Below are positions 39,055-48,311 of a stretch of DNA of 64,000 bases, piece by piece (the first letter of the stretch is position 1; the number at the start of each line of letters is the position of its first letter). A program made the position numbers and the translations under genes. The notes under the pieces are model-generated. The model was not told the origin of the DNA. It ran no database searches and worked only from the letters and a program-made list of their open reading frames with translations. Origin of the DNA: Phaeosaccion multiseriatum (taxonomy: Eukaryota; Ochrophyta, other classes); contig OZ218952.1 in the NCBI GenBank assembly GCA_965112735.1, positions 1,612,001-1,676,000 of the forward strand, in the 5' to 3' direction.

Positions 39055-41918
39055 CGATGATGATGATGACGATGATGATGGACAAGGCGATGGCGAGGGA
39101 GGATCAGCAGGGGGGGGCTGGGGGGGGCGACCTGCGACGGGGGTAACGTCCTTAGTTAGCTCCGCGAGGGCCGTGAGCGCGGTCCGAGAGCGGTTGCTGA
39201 GCACTCTTGGCGACAGGCGGGAGGAGGAGGAGGAGGACGAGTTGGTGCTACGGCGGGAGGGACCGCCGCTCGACTTGGAGCAGATGAGAATAGATGTGTT
39301 AGAGGGCATGGTCACTGGCAGCAGCAGCGGTGCCCAGGGGGGCAGAGGTCATATAGGAGGCGATGCAGGTGCTGCTGTATCACCAACTGCTGTATCACAA
39401 ACTGCTACTGCCGATGGTGTGCACAGGGGGTTCGGGTCTGTTGGCCGTCGGATCATCCGGCCCGAAGGTAACTCCTCCTCCTCCTCCTCGTCCTCGTATC
39501 TGATGGGCGTGGGACAGCGGGCGCTCTTTGCACGACTGACCAAGGCCCTTGACCGGCACGAAGAGGCAGAGGGCATGATTGCGAGCCTTAGCGGCGAGAC
39601 GCTGCGCAGCGGTGGCACTGAGGACCGATTCAGCCACGCGGGGACGTGCAACCTTGAGGTGAGATCCTCGGGAGGGGTGAGGGGGTGGAGGGGCTGGGGG
39701 GTGGAGCTGTGTGCGTATGTGTGTACGTCTGTAGAAGCTTACCCTCCCCCTCCCCTTCCCTCCCCTCCCCTCCCCTCTCCTCCCCTCTCCTGCTCTCGCC
39801 TCCCCTCCTCAGCCCGCCATTCGAGGCTTGGGGGGAAGTTCGCTGTTCCGCTCCGTGGTGATGAAGGAGATGCTCCCCATCCCCTTCCACGCCCCGCCCG
39901 ATGTTGCTCTACAGCTAGAAAGCGCCCTCTCGCATCACCAGGTACGTAAGGGTACGTAAGGGTATGTAAGCTTAGAAGGTAGAGGAGGGCATCACCAGGT
40001 ATGTAAGCTTAGAAGGTAGAGGAGGGCAAACGTAAAAGCAAGTGTCGAACCAGACTCGACACATAGGATGATGATAGAGCAAAGCTCATCATAGGATCAG
40101 GGAGAGGGAGAGGGAGGCACGGCCGCAGCAGCGAGGCGAAAAACATGTGGCAAGCCAAAGGCAACGCCGGCTATTGTCCTTGGTTACGACGATGGGTTTC
40201 TGTGCCGATGTGGTGCCCCCCCCCCCCTCGAAAATACGACGACGATTTTGAAAGGGAAAAGAAAGGAAAAGGGAAGGAAGGGTTCACGACACGCCTCCTC
40301 GATTTTAATTCGAGTCCCCCCCCTTTTTATTTCGCACCCACAGGAGGGCCGCTTCGAGTGGGCTATCAAACTCTACGACGCCGCAGGCCGGTTGTGGCGC
40401 ACTTTGGAGGCAGAAGCCAGGGCAGAGGAGGCCGAGGCTGAATTCCCAACAGCTGGGGCTGGGGCCGGGGCGAACAGGGCGAGAGATGGTCAAGACACTC
40501 TGGCCGGTGGGTATGGAGCAGCGAGAGCAGCAGCACAAGTACGAACAAGAGGGGCAGGAGGAGCAGGAGGAGCAGCGGCGAAGGGCAAGGAGGCGAGCAA
40601 GGAGGTCGGGATGTCGATGCCGACAACGCCTATGACGTCACATCTTAGCCTCGACCCCGCAGACGAGGCGTACCTGCTCTTGTGCAGGGCCAGCGTGAAA
40701 CAGTCCGCAGGGAGGGATAAGGAGAGCCTCGACTTGTTGCTGTGTGCCGACGAGCACGCAAGGACCTTTCCTGATACGGACTTTCATCGCGCGCTGCAGG
40801 CCTCGCTGCTCAGCGAGATGGGACTCGTTAGCTACTACTGCTCCAGGTGGGTGGGTGGGTGGGTGCGTGGGTGGGTGCGCGCGTGGTTCGGTGGGCGAAG
40901 CAAAGAGAGAGGCCACGGGAGGCGGAGGCGGAAAGCACACACACACACACAGGACACGCACACACACAGGACACACACACACACGCACACACACGCACAC
41001 ACACACACACACACACGCACACACACACCGCCCTACTCCGCCCCCATCAACGCAACCCCCCCCCAGGTACTCCCTTGCCCAACGTGCCTTCGGGTCCGCC
41101 TTCCGCCTCCGCCACCTCACCTTTGGCCTCAGCCACGCCGACACCGCCGCTGCCCTCAACGGCGTAGGTGCTGTGTACGACTCGGTAGGCCGGACGGAGG
41201 CGGCTCGAGCGGCCTTCACCTTGGCAGCGAGACAGTTGGGGCAGAGCCTGGGGCCTCATCATCCGCGTACCATGGCCGTGAGGAGGAACCTCGAGACCGT
41301 TCGGAGGAAGCACGTGCGTGTGGGAGTGTGTTTAAACTGAGGCGCCCAGTGGTCTGGAGCCTGCCTGCCTCTCTGGAGTCTTCCTGCCTACCTGACTACC
41401 ATCTGTACTGTGCTGCGCTGCTCTGATGCACCCCCCTCTCTTCTCACAACTCTCCTCCCCTCCCTTCCCTTCCCCTCCGCTCCCCTCCCCTCCCCTCCCC
41501 TCCTTTTTCTACACTGCACGACACTGGAACACTCGCTTTGCCCTCCCTCCCTCCCTCCACCACCCTCACTGTACGCTCTCACAATACACACATACTGCAT
41601 ACGTGTGCATACGTGTGTGTATCAATGTGAATTTCGCTTCTTGCCTGCTTTCCGTCCTCTGTTCTCTCCTCACAGGCCTCTGTGGGCGGGGGCTGGGGTG
41701 GTGGCGTGTCGGACGACGTGGTGGAGGGCGTATCGGGCATGGCCACCTACCTCTACACGGACAGTAACCAAGCAGCAGCTGTCATCCCGGGGGACTTTAC
41801 CATCAAGTGTAGTCTTCCCGCCAAGAAGAAGGCCAAGAAGAGGGGGAGGAAGGGGCGCAAGGGGGGCAAGGGGGGGAAGAAGCGAAAGAGTGGCAGCAAG
41901 GCCAAGAAGAAGAAGTAG
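35492..41918 (+). CDS. Large TPR protein with low-complexity inserts, function unknown
   Basis: Six exons (35492-38026, 38420-39658, 39813-39941, 40344-40846, 41067-41313, 41676-41918) give 1631 residues. Exon 1 is mostly disordered with Gly, Asn and Ala runs. It contains ordered helical blocks (LSALEFFRLFYGL..., GYPQFLEALALLSQYVASRL) that resemble EF-hand-like regions of flagellar or cytoskeletal proteins. Exon 2 has acidic Asp/Glu stretches. Exons 4 and 5 encode tetratricopeptide-type helices: FEWAIKLYDAAGRLW, AYLLLCRASVKQSAGRDKESL, SLAQRAFGSAFRLR and AAALNGVGAVYDSVGRTEAA, ending with LGPHHPRT as in kinesin-light-chain/NPHP3-style TPRs. The tail is strongly basic (KKKAKKRGRKGRK...), possibly nuclear or nucleic-acid binding. 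I cannot assign a family name; a protein-interaction scaffold is the safest reading. It ends 248 bp from the convergent RhoGAP gene. Confidence 0.7.
37411..37422 (+). repeat. Variant of the dispersed motif (GTTGGTGGTACA)
   Basis: One mismatch from the core, in coding sequence (Leu-Val-Val-Gln frame), followed by GCAG. The same variant plus CAG is at 58898. It may be chance. Confidence 0.3.
38980..39083. repeat. GAC/GAT repeats encoding poly-Asp
   Basis: In-frame (GAT)n and (GAC)n in exon 2 of the TPR gene encode a run of about 20 Asp residues. The mixed codon use suggests the acidic run is retained at protein level. Confidence 0.8.
39376..39402 (-). repeat. Two tandem copies of the dispersed 15-bp motif, coding
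   Basis: On the minus strand GTTTGTGATACA (39402-39391) and GTTGGTGATACA (39387-39376) are exactly 15 bp apart, joined by GCA, so the tandem unit is GCAGTTGGTGATACA. The plus-strand reading is Ala-Val-Ser-Pro-Thr repeated with one change, in frame with exon 2. Confidence 0.7.
40937..41032. repeat. CA microsatellite in TPR-gene intron
   Basis: (CA)n with CG interruptions in the intron 40847-41066. Confidence 0.85.
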
Positions 41919-42166
41919 AAGGCCACAAGCAGCATCGTACATAGTGAGATGAGAAGAGAAGAGAAGAGAAGGAAGAAAAAGACCGAGAAGAAGAAGCGAG
42001 AGCCTGCGAGCCTGACTGTCATGAAGCAAGCATGTGATATGAATGCTTAGACGGCGTCGGTATCTGAAGAAGAAGGATGTGCATTATCTTGACTTGGCTA
42101 GCTAGTCGTACATAGCTAGTCATGTGAATCATCAGTGGTGACACTAGATAGATCCTCATCATTCAC

Positions 42167-42561
42167 TCAAGCAGGGGTGCGTGTGCGTTCCCCTGGCACC
42201 AGCGGTGTCCCCCAGCAGGCAGAGTCCACGCGGCCCTTGCCCGTGGATACAGAAGAGGAGGAGGAACGCCCCACCCCCAAAGCACATGCCTTGGGTATGC
42301 GGTCTCCTGCTGGTCCTCCTGCTGCCGCTGCTGCTGCTGCTAGTGCTGCTGCTGCTGCTCCTGCTGCTGCCCTGCTGCCGCCGTAGTAGTTGTAACCCAA
42401 TTTCAAACTGGGATTTCGTTCGAGGGAGGGACCTCCCGGGCGATGAGATCCCAACCCCGGGGGGCTAGCAGCGGTGCTGTCCCAGCTGAGGGGGCTCGAG
42501 AAGAGCGACTGCGGAACGCCACATACATACACACACACACAGACACACATACACACACACA

Positions 42562-42600
<39 letters not shown>

Positions 42601-45600
42601 ACACACATGCATACACACACATATACACACATGCGAACAGCGAATCAGAGGCGTGGTCTCAATCGGAGGGCAGGCTCTGCTGACAGATAGATGGATGCAT
42701 GGGGAAGCTCCTCACCTGCGTTCGCATGTTGGAGGTGAGTCCCGCCGCCCACTGTGCGTGTGAGTGGGTGGCACCTAGAGAGCGGGAGAGCTCGGCACTG
42801 GATGCAAAGGTCTTGAAGGTCGTCGCCATCGCCATACCTCCTACCTCGCCTCTCGATTGTCTTTGCAGCTCCCGATCGAGGCGAGCCATGATGTCCTGCT
42901 TGGCAAAGAGAGCGGTCTCCAGGCAGATGTCCGACATGGGTCGGCCATGACGATGATGATACTGTCCAGGATGCTTATGCATGTTGTCTTGGAGCTTCGC
43001 CGTGTGGGTGGCTGTATCACCCACTGCCGCCGCTGCTGCTGCTGCTGCTGCTGCTCCTGCTGTCCAGGTGGCCTCTGCGACGCTGCTGGTGGTGGCAGCT
43101 TTCCCACCACCGGAGAGAGCAGGAGCTGCAGCTGAGCCTCTCTCGGGTTCGAGAGTGCACCCCGAGAGCGAGCGCTCTTCCTCCTTAGAGGAGGAGGAGA
43201 AGGAGGAGGAGGAAACCTGCACCACCTTGGCTTGCAAGGTTGCGTCAAAGGCAGCACTAAGCTTCTCCTCCTCGCGCTTGTGCTCTCCAAGCAGGTGCAA
43301 GGTGTGTTGATGGGCACCCCTCTCCGCCTCGTCTTCGGCCAAAGCGCGCTGCTTCTCTGCATTCTCTAACGCCGCGGCTGCTGTATCACCAAGAGCTGCT
43401 GCTGCCGCCGCTGCTGTCGCTGCTGTCGCTGTTGTGGCGGTGGCGGCGGCTGCTGCTGCTGCCTCTTCCCCTGCCCATGGCACGGGGGTGTGTCCAAGCT
43501 CCTTGAGCTGAGCTTCATAGCGCAGGGCGCGGTCCCTCCACAGGAAGAAGTCTTGTAGGTAGGCCCTCTGTGAGTGTACAGCAGTTGGTGATACAGCAGT
43601 AGTTGGTGATGGAGCAGTAGTTGCAGTAGGGAGGTGGGCGGGTGGCAGTCAAGGAGCGCGATTTGTGTTGTGTGGTCGCGCAGCGTGCAGGGCGAGAGTA
43701 AGAATGAAATGACGAAGGGTGGATCGGAAGATGAATGCAAGAGTGTGTAAGCATCAGAGTTGGGAGAAAGCAGCAGTTTGTGATACAGTAGGACGCAGCA
43801 AAGGAAAAGAAGGAAGGGCTGAACTTACACCTTACCTGATGTGCTTTGATTTGCTTGAGCTCTTCCTCCCTCGCCGCGCTCGCTCTGGCAGTGGCAACAG
43901 CTTCCTCCTGGAGCACCCTCAACATTCTCTCCTGTACTACCAACACACCCTGCACCTGTGAGTGAGCGAAGCAGAACATCGACGGGGCACGCACGCACGC
44001 ACGCACGCATGCACGCACGCACGCAAGTACGTATGTAAGGTAAGCAGCCCAGCGAGCAAGCAGCACGTCACCAAGCCTTAAGGTGTAGATACCCTACACA
44101 CCAACACACACCAAAAAGAACATCCAATACAACACCCTCACCTCACGCTCTGCCCTGCTCCTTGCAGCTTGACACACGGCGTCCATCCCACGCGAGGCCC
44201 TCTTGGTGCTCTCCAGCTCCGACAGCACCTGCCCGGCTTCTCTCTCTCTCTGCCCGGCCTCCCCCTCCAGGCGTTGAATGTCGTCCTCCGCCGCCCCTCT
44301 CGAGCGGCGCAACGCCTCCATCTCTCTGCCCCAAAGCCGCTCGGCGACAGCGTGCACACCTCTCTCCCGCTCCCTTGCCTCTCTCTCCACGCGTAGGGCG
44401 GCGGTGGCCTCCTTCAGCTCCGCTCGCAAGGTCGCAAGCTTCGCCTTGGACGCCTTCTCTGCTGCCTTGCGCACCGTTGCTGCTGCTGCTGCTGCTGCTT
44501 TCGCGTTGGAATCCTCCTCCTGCTTTGCCCTGGGGTCGAGTGGCGCCTGCAGCTCCTCCGGATGCTCGGCCCTCTGCTGCTGTCTCCTCACCAGAGCGCG
44601 GAACGGGCTCGGAGATCGGCTTTTCCTCCCTCCCCCTCCCCTTGCTGCTGCTCCTGCTGCTGCTGCGCCTGCTGCTGCTGCTCCTCCTCCGGCCATGGCA
44701 TCCACCCGTCCTTCCGCCAGTGTGCCGCCCTTCATGAGGCCCGTGACGCGAGCCCAACCTTTTGCTTTCCCCTCATGGTCGTCGGGGTGCCTACCTTCTG
44801 GGCTGGCGCTGGCGAACATCCTCAGTCGAGAGGGCGACGCAGAAGGGCTTTGGCTTCTCCCTCGCCTGCTCATCCTCCCGCCGATGCTTGAGAGGCCATC
44901 AGTCGGTCCCTCGGGTTCTTCTCGGGCCGTCTTGTTGTTTGCAAAGCGCATAGTGGCCATGATTCCCTTCATAGTCTGCTTGATTTTGGCCCCTGCTGCT
45001 CCCTTCTCTTGCCCGTCTGTGCCTTCGGTACATGTCCAGTCATCGCCAGCGGCGAAGTCATCATCTGCAGCAAGCCCCTTCCTACTATGGAAGGCATCTT
45101 GTTCTCCTTCTCCCCCCCCTCCTCCTCCTTCTCGTCCTCGGTGCGGCTGCCTCCCTCGTTTCCTCGCCGCAGGAGAGTTTGACCTCTCCCTTTCTGCCCG
45201 CTCTTCCTGCCGATCCTCGTCTTGTCGACGCCTTCTCGGCGACTTGGACCGTCTTGGCGCCCCTCCGTCATGCCGTCCCCTCTCCAGCGATCCATGGCCA
45301 TCGTCCCCTGCAGGAGGTGAGTGCGCCATTCCTCTCTCATCACCGCTTGTGTGTTTCCCCTTCTTGTGTCCCCCCTCCTCCCTTTCCTCCCTCTTTTCTT
45401 CTTGCTCGTCCTCCTCATCCTCGCCTTCTTCCTTTCCGTCTTGCTCCCCTTGCAATGTCTGACCCCCGCTCGTGATGGTCCTCTCCCTGTCCAGCCTTGA
45501 TGCTGCGTGTTGGACCAGCTTTTGGAACAGCTCTGCACATGCCCCTCCCTCTCCAATGTCCTCCAGCATGTCATCAGTGCTCTCTGAGCGTCTGGCCACA

Positions 45601-46269
45601 GACATGGCCATCACCGTGCTCAGCGCAGAGAGCGACATGCGATTGTCGGCTTCGCACTCGACCACACGCGCTAAATGGGACATTAGGGCCTGGGGGAATA
45701 GCAAGGAGCAGTGGTAGCGAGCGAGCGGGTGAGTGGGCAAGCAAGTAAGCACACCAAGGGGATGGCAGGCTCAGCAAACCTACCTTCAACACTTCGACAG
45801 CGTGCGCAGGAAGAGAGCGCAGCAAAATTCGTATAGCGCGCTTATCGTGGTGGGTACTCTGTCTTCTTGCGTCCTTTCCCTCGATCCACGCAGCGAACAC
45901 CTCGTAAGGGCTGCAAGCAGCAGCGGCAGAGATTAGAATAACGGAGACGAAGGCATGGGAAAAGAGGGAAAAGAGGATTGGGTCTTACATGAGGGGTTGA
46001 TGCTCTCTGAGCACCTTCTTGACCGCCCCCGTCACCACATGGGTAAACTCCTCGTCTTGGATGTCGTCGTCCTGCTCCGTGAAGTCCAACAAATCCTGCA
46101 GGGAGAGATCCCCCTGTCGGAGGACGGCCCCGAGTTGCTCGACAAGGTCCTTCTTCCCGCACTTCCTGTACAGCCCCTCCTCCCGCAGCTTAGTATCCAG
46201 GTACGTGAAGGCATGGATCAAGCCTCGGCATGACTTTCGCCCCAGCAAAGGCAGGGTAGGTGGCACCAT
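42167..46269 (-). CDS. RhoGAP-domain protein with long coiled-coil/Ala-rich tail
   Basis: Six exons (46269-45989, 45910-45784, 45689-44142, 43955-43836, 43567-42716, 42508-42167) give 1089 residues. The N-terminal 180 residues match the RhoGAP fold: VPPTLP..., EEGLYRKCG with the candidate arginine finger R35, FTHVVTGAVKKVLREHQPLIPYEVF (split by intron 1), RILLRSLP, and LMSHLARVVECEADNRMS. The usual AIVFGPNL segment is degenerate (LSTVMAMSVAR), so catalytic activity is not certain. RhoGAPs stimulate GTP hydrolysis by Rho/Rac GTPases and shape actin and polarity. Exon 3 continues with a charged disordered region and coiled coil (EATAALRVEREARERER...), and exons 4-5 carry more coiled coil with Ala runs. 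Exon 6 is chosen by the CAG|GTGAGG donor at 42716; without it the protein ends at 42659. The start could also be an upstream exon. Confidence 0.75.
42527..42607. repeat. CA microsatellite in RhoGAP-gene intron
   Basis: (CA)n with CAGA and CATA interruptions just upstream (gene strand: TG tract downstream of the donor, before the last exon). Confidence 0.8.
43013..43024 (-). repeat. Dispersed motif variant GTGGGTGATACA, coding
   Basis: One mismatch from the core, preceded on the gene strand by (GCA/GCG)n encoding poly-Ala. Read as Ala-Val-Gly-Asp-Thr-Ala. Confidence 0.5.
43382..43393 (-). repeat. Dispersed motif variant CTTGGTGATACA, coding
   Basis: One mismatch, in the same exon and frame as the copy at 43013 (Ala-Leu-Gly-Asp-Thr-Ala), again after a GCA/GCT Ala run. 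Confidence 0.5.
43584..43613 (+). repeat. Two dispersed motif copies in RhoGAP intron 4, antisense
   Basis: GTTGGTGATACA (43584-43595) and GTTGGTGATGGA (43602-43613), 18 bp apart and separated by GCAGTA. They are in opposite orientation to the two exonic copies of the same gene. Confidence 0.6.
43775..43786 (+). repeat. Dispersed motif variant GTTTGTGATACA, intron
   Basis: Preceded by AGCAGCA; same one-base variant as at 39391-39402. Lies in RhoGAP intron 4. Confidence 0.5.
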
Positions 46270-46433
46270 TGCCTCTTTTTGCTATCATCCCACACCCGCA
46301 ACCCGTAACTGTGGGATTCGACTTTGCCATCTGTGAGTCTCCAGGGGGGACGACGACGGTCGGCCCCTGTGGGAGGTGAGGAGGGAAAGAAAGAGCGACC
46401 AGCGTATCGTAGAGTACAAGGGGGCACGAGAAG
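46270..46433. promoter_or_regulatory. Candidate bidirectional promoter, RhoGAP/FUS-like
   Basis: 164 bp between divergent start codons, the second tightest head-to-head spacing in the window. If the RhoGAP gene has an upstream exon, its promoter would overlap the FUS-like gene. Confidence 0.4.
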
Positions 46434-47471
46434 ATGAGTTACTACGGAGGAGGAGGAGGAGGAGGCTACGGGGGAGGAGGAGGGGGAGGGTATCAGGGTG
46501 GGGGGGGGGGGGGATACCAGGGTGGAGGAGGAGGAGGAGGAGGAGGAGGGTATGGGGGCGGAGGGGGGTACCAGGGCGGTGGTGGGGGCGGCTATGGAGG
46601 AGGGGGCGGCGGAGGTGGGGGCTACGGGGGCGGGGGCTACGGGGGCGGGGGCTACGGGGGCGGGGGAGGAGGTGGGGGCAGGGGAAAGAAGGAGGGGGAC
46701 TGGGAGTGTCCGTCCTGCCACAACAACTGCTTCTCCTTCCGAACGGAGTGCAATCGCTGCCAAACGCCAAGACCTGAAGGGGCAGGTGGAGGAGGAGGCG
46801 GGGGTGGAGGATACGGCGGTGGTAGAGGTGGCGGGGGTGGTGGGCCACCGAAGAAGGAGGGAGACTGGGAGTGTCCGTCTTGCCACAACAACTGCTTCTC
46901 CTTCCGGACGGAATGCAATCGCTGCCAAACGCCGAGGCCCGGCGGGGGGGGGGGAGACGCTGGAGGCGGCAGGGGGGGCGGCTACGGTGGCGGTCGGCAT
47001 GATGGGGCACGGGGCCGCTCTCCGCCCAGAGATTCTTACAGCAGAGACGACAGGGGGGGCGGCAGAGACGGCGGTGGCGGAAGGGAAAGGTCGAGGTCCA
47101 GGGAGCGTGACGCGGCACCTCCGGCGGAGGTGGAGAAGTGCGGTGATCACTGCGACGATGACTGCATCAACAGCAGAGTGTACATTTCCAATCTGCCCAA
47201 GGGCGTGACGGAGGAGGAGATGGTGGCCAAGTTTGGCTCCATCGGAATCATTGCCCGGATCCGGCAAAAGAGGGGCTACCCGGACCAGTGGCCCTACAAC
47301 ATAAAGATGTACAAGGACGAGCACGGGAACAACAAGGGGGACTGCCTCATCAAGTACGAGGACGGCGTCACGGCACACTGTTGCCCAAACTGGTTCAACA
47401 AGACCGAGTGGAAAGGCTCAACATTGGAGGTTCAAATGGCTGCTAAAGCAACGTATCACGGAGGGCGATAG
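46434..47471 (+). CDS. FUS/TAF15 (TET)-like RNA-binding protein: Gly/Tyr-rich, two RanBP2 zinc fingers, RRM
   Basis: A single-exon gene of 345 residues. The N-terminus is GGY/YQGG repeats, a low-complexity sequence of the kind that drives condensates in FUS-family proteins. Two RanBP2-type zinc fingers follow (about residues 86-107 and 143-164), each DWECPSCHNNC plus CNRCQTPRP, with four Cys ligands. They are identical over their cores. Then comes an RGG/RS-like segment (GGGRERSRSRERD) and one RRM with RNP2 VYISNLP and a C-terminal half containing GDCLIKYED as a degenerate RNP1. The protein should bind single-stranded RNA in the nucleus, acting in transcription or splicing. The order ZnF-ZnF-RRM differs from animal FUS, where a single ZnF follows the RRM, but resembles plant TAF15 arrangements. 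No intron interrupts it, unlike most neighbours. Confidence 0.88.
   Translation: MSYYGGGGGGGYGGGGGGGYQGGGGGGYQGGGGGGGGGGYGGGGGYQGGGGGGYGGGGGGGGGYGGGGYGGGGYGGGGGGGGRGKKEGDWECPSCHNNCFSFRTECNRCQTPRPEGAGGGGGGGGGYGGGRGGGGGGPPKKEGDWECPSCHNNCFSFRTECNRCQTPRPGGGGGDAGGGRGGGYGGGRHDGARGRSPPRDSYSRDDRGGGRDGGGGRERSRSRERDAAPPAEVEKCGDHCDDDCINSRVYISNLPKGVTEEEMVAKFGSIGIIARIRQKRGYPDQWPYNIKMYKDEHGNNKGDCLIKYEDGVTAHCCPNWFNKTEWKGSTLEVQMAAKATYHGGR
46684..46941 (+). repeat. Duplicated zinc-finger segment
   Basis: The segments 46684-46770 and 46855-46941 encode the same finger and are nearly identical at DNA level, differing at a few silent positions. They are separated by a Gly-rich linker. This suggests recent duplication or gene conversion. 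Confidence 0.8.
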
Positions 47472-48311
47472 AGGCGTTAACGGAGGAGGCGTTGGCGGAG
47501 GTGGGGCATCCCCTGGCCTTTGCCTGCAAGTGCGGAAGGATGTGCTGGCGGGGCTCGGGGAAGACGTGTCGGAGGCGGACAGACTGCACAGAGAGCGGGG
47601 GAGGGAGGGACATGGAGACGCCAAGGGGAGCGAGCGTCGTTGTGTACGGCGGCTTGAGAGAGTCCTCACGGGTCAAACGGGGGTGATATAGAGGGATGAA
47701 GAACGGATGGAAGCTGCAGCGGTGGCGAACGGATCGAAGTCCGATCTCCATGGAAAGGAAGCGGCTGTCGTTTTGTAGGGGACGGGGACGGTTCGGGTGG
47801 GGTGGTGAGAGGAGTGGTAGGAAAGGGGAGAGAGAGAAAGGGGAAGAAAGAATAAACTTATAAACTGAATCTGGAAGTGTGCGTTTTTTTGCGCGAGTGT
47901 GTGTGTGTGCCAGAGGGGGGGGGACGATTTCAATTTATTACATGTACAATTTTTGTACAAGTATGGCAAACATACAGCGATGGCACCATAAGGAAACGTG
48001 TTCAAACGCTCAAACCATTTTTTTTTCTCTGCCCGCAGCCTCTTAGTGCTACTGCTGCTACTACTGCTGCTGCTGATCCTGTTGCTGTTAAGATCTTGAG
48101 CAAACCTTGGTCCTCTCGGAAAACGCAACTTACCACTCACTGCGTAGTTCGTTTGGCATTCATCCATCCGTGGCTCGCATCCTCGCCCTCTCTACTTTAT
48201 AACGGAAGGCTGGATATCGTGGACCTTCTGCTTCAGGAAGGGTCCTCGCCCAGTACCGGAGGAGGGGGTTAGAGGGGGGGGGTGGAAGGAAGGAAGGCCA
48301 CAGAGAAGACC
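47472..48311. other. Intergenic region between FUS-like and Borealin genes
   Basis: 3' flank of the FUS-like gene and 5' flank of the next gene on the same strand. It contains an AT-rich segment at 47836-47960 and a CTG/CTA run (48049-48080). No gene is recognised. Confidence 0.5.

Noticed and set aside
44278-45462. 394-codon plus-strand Ser/Pro-rich frame
   Set aside because: Antisense to RhoGAP exon 3, whose phase and neighbours fit a single protein.
46218-47378. 386-codon Pro/Ser-rich minus-strand frame
   Set aside because: It is antisense to the FUS-like gene, whose zinc fingers and RRM are unmistakable.
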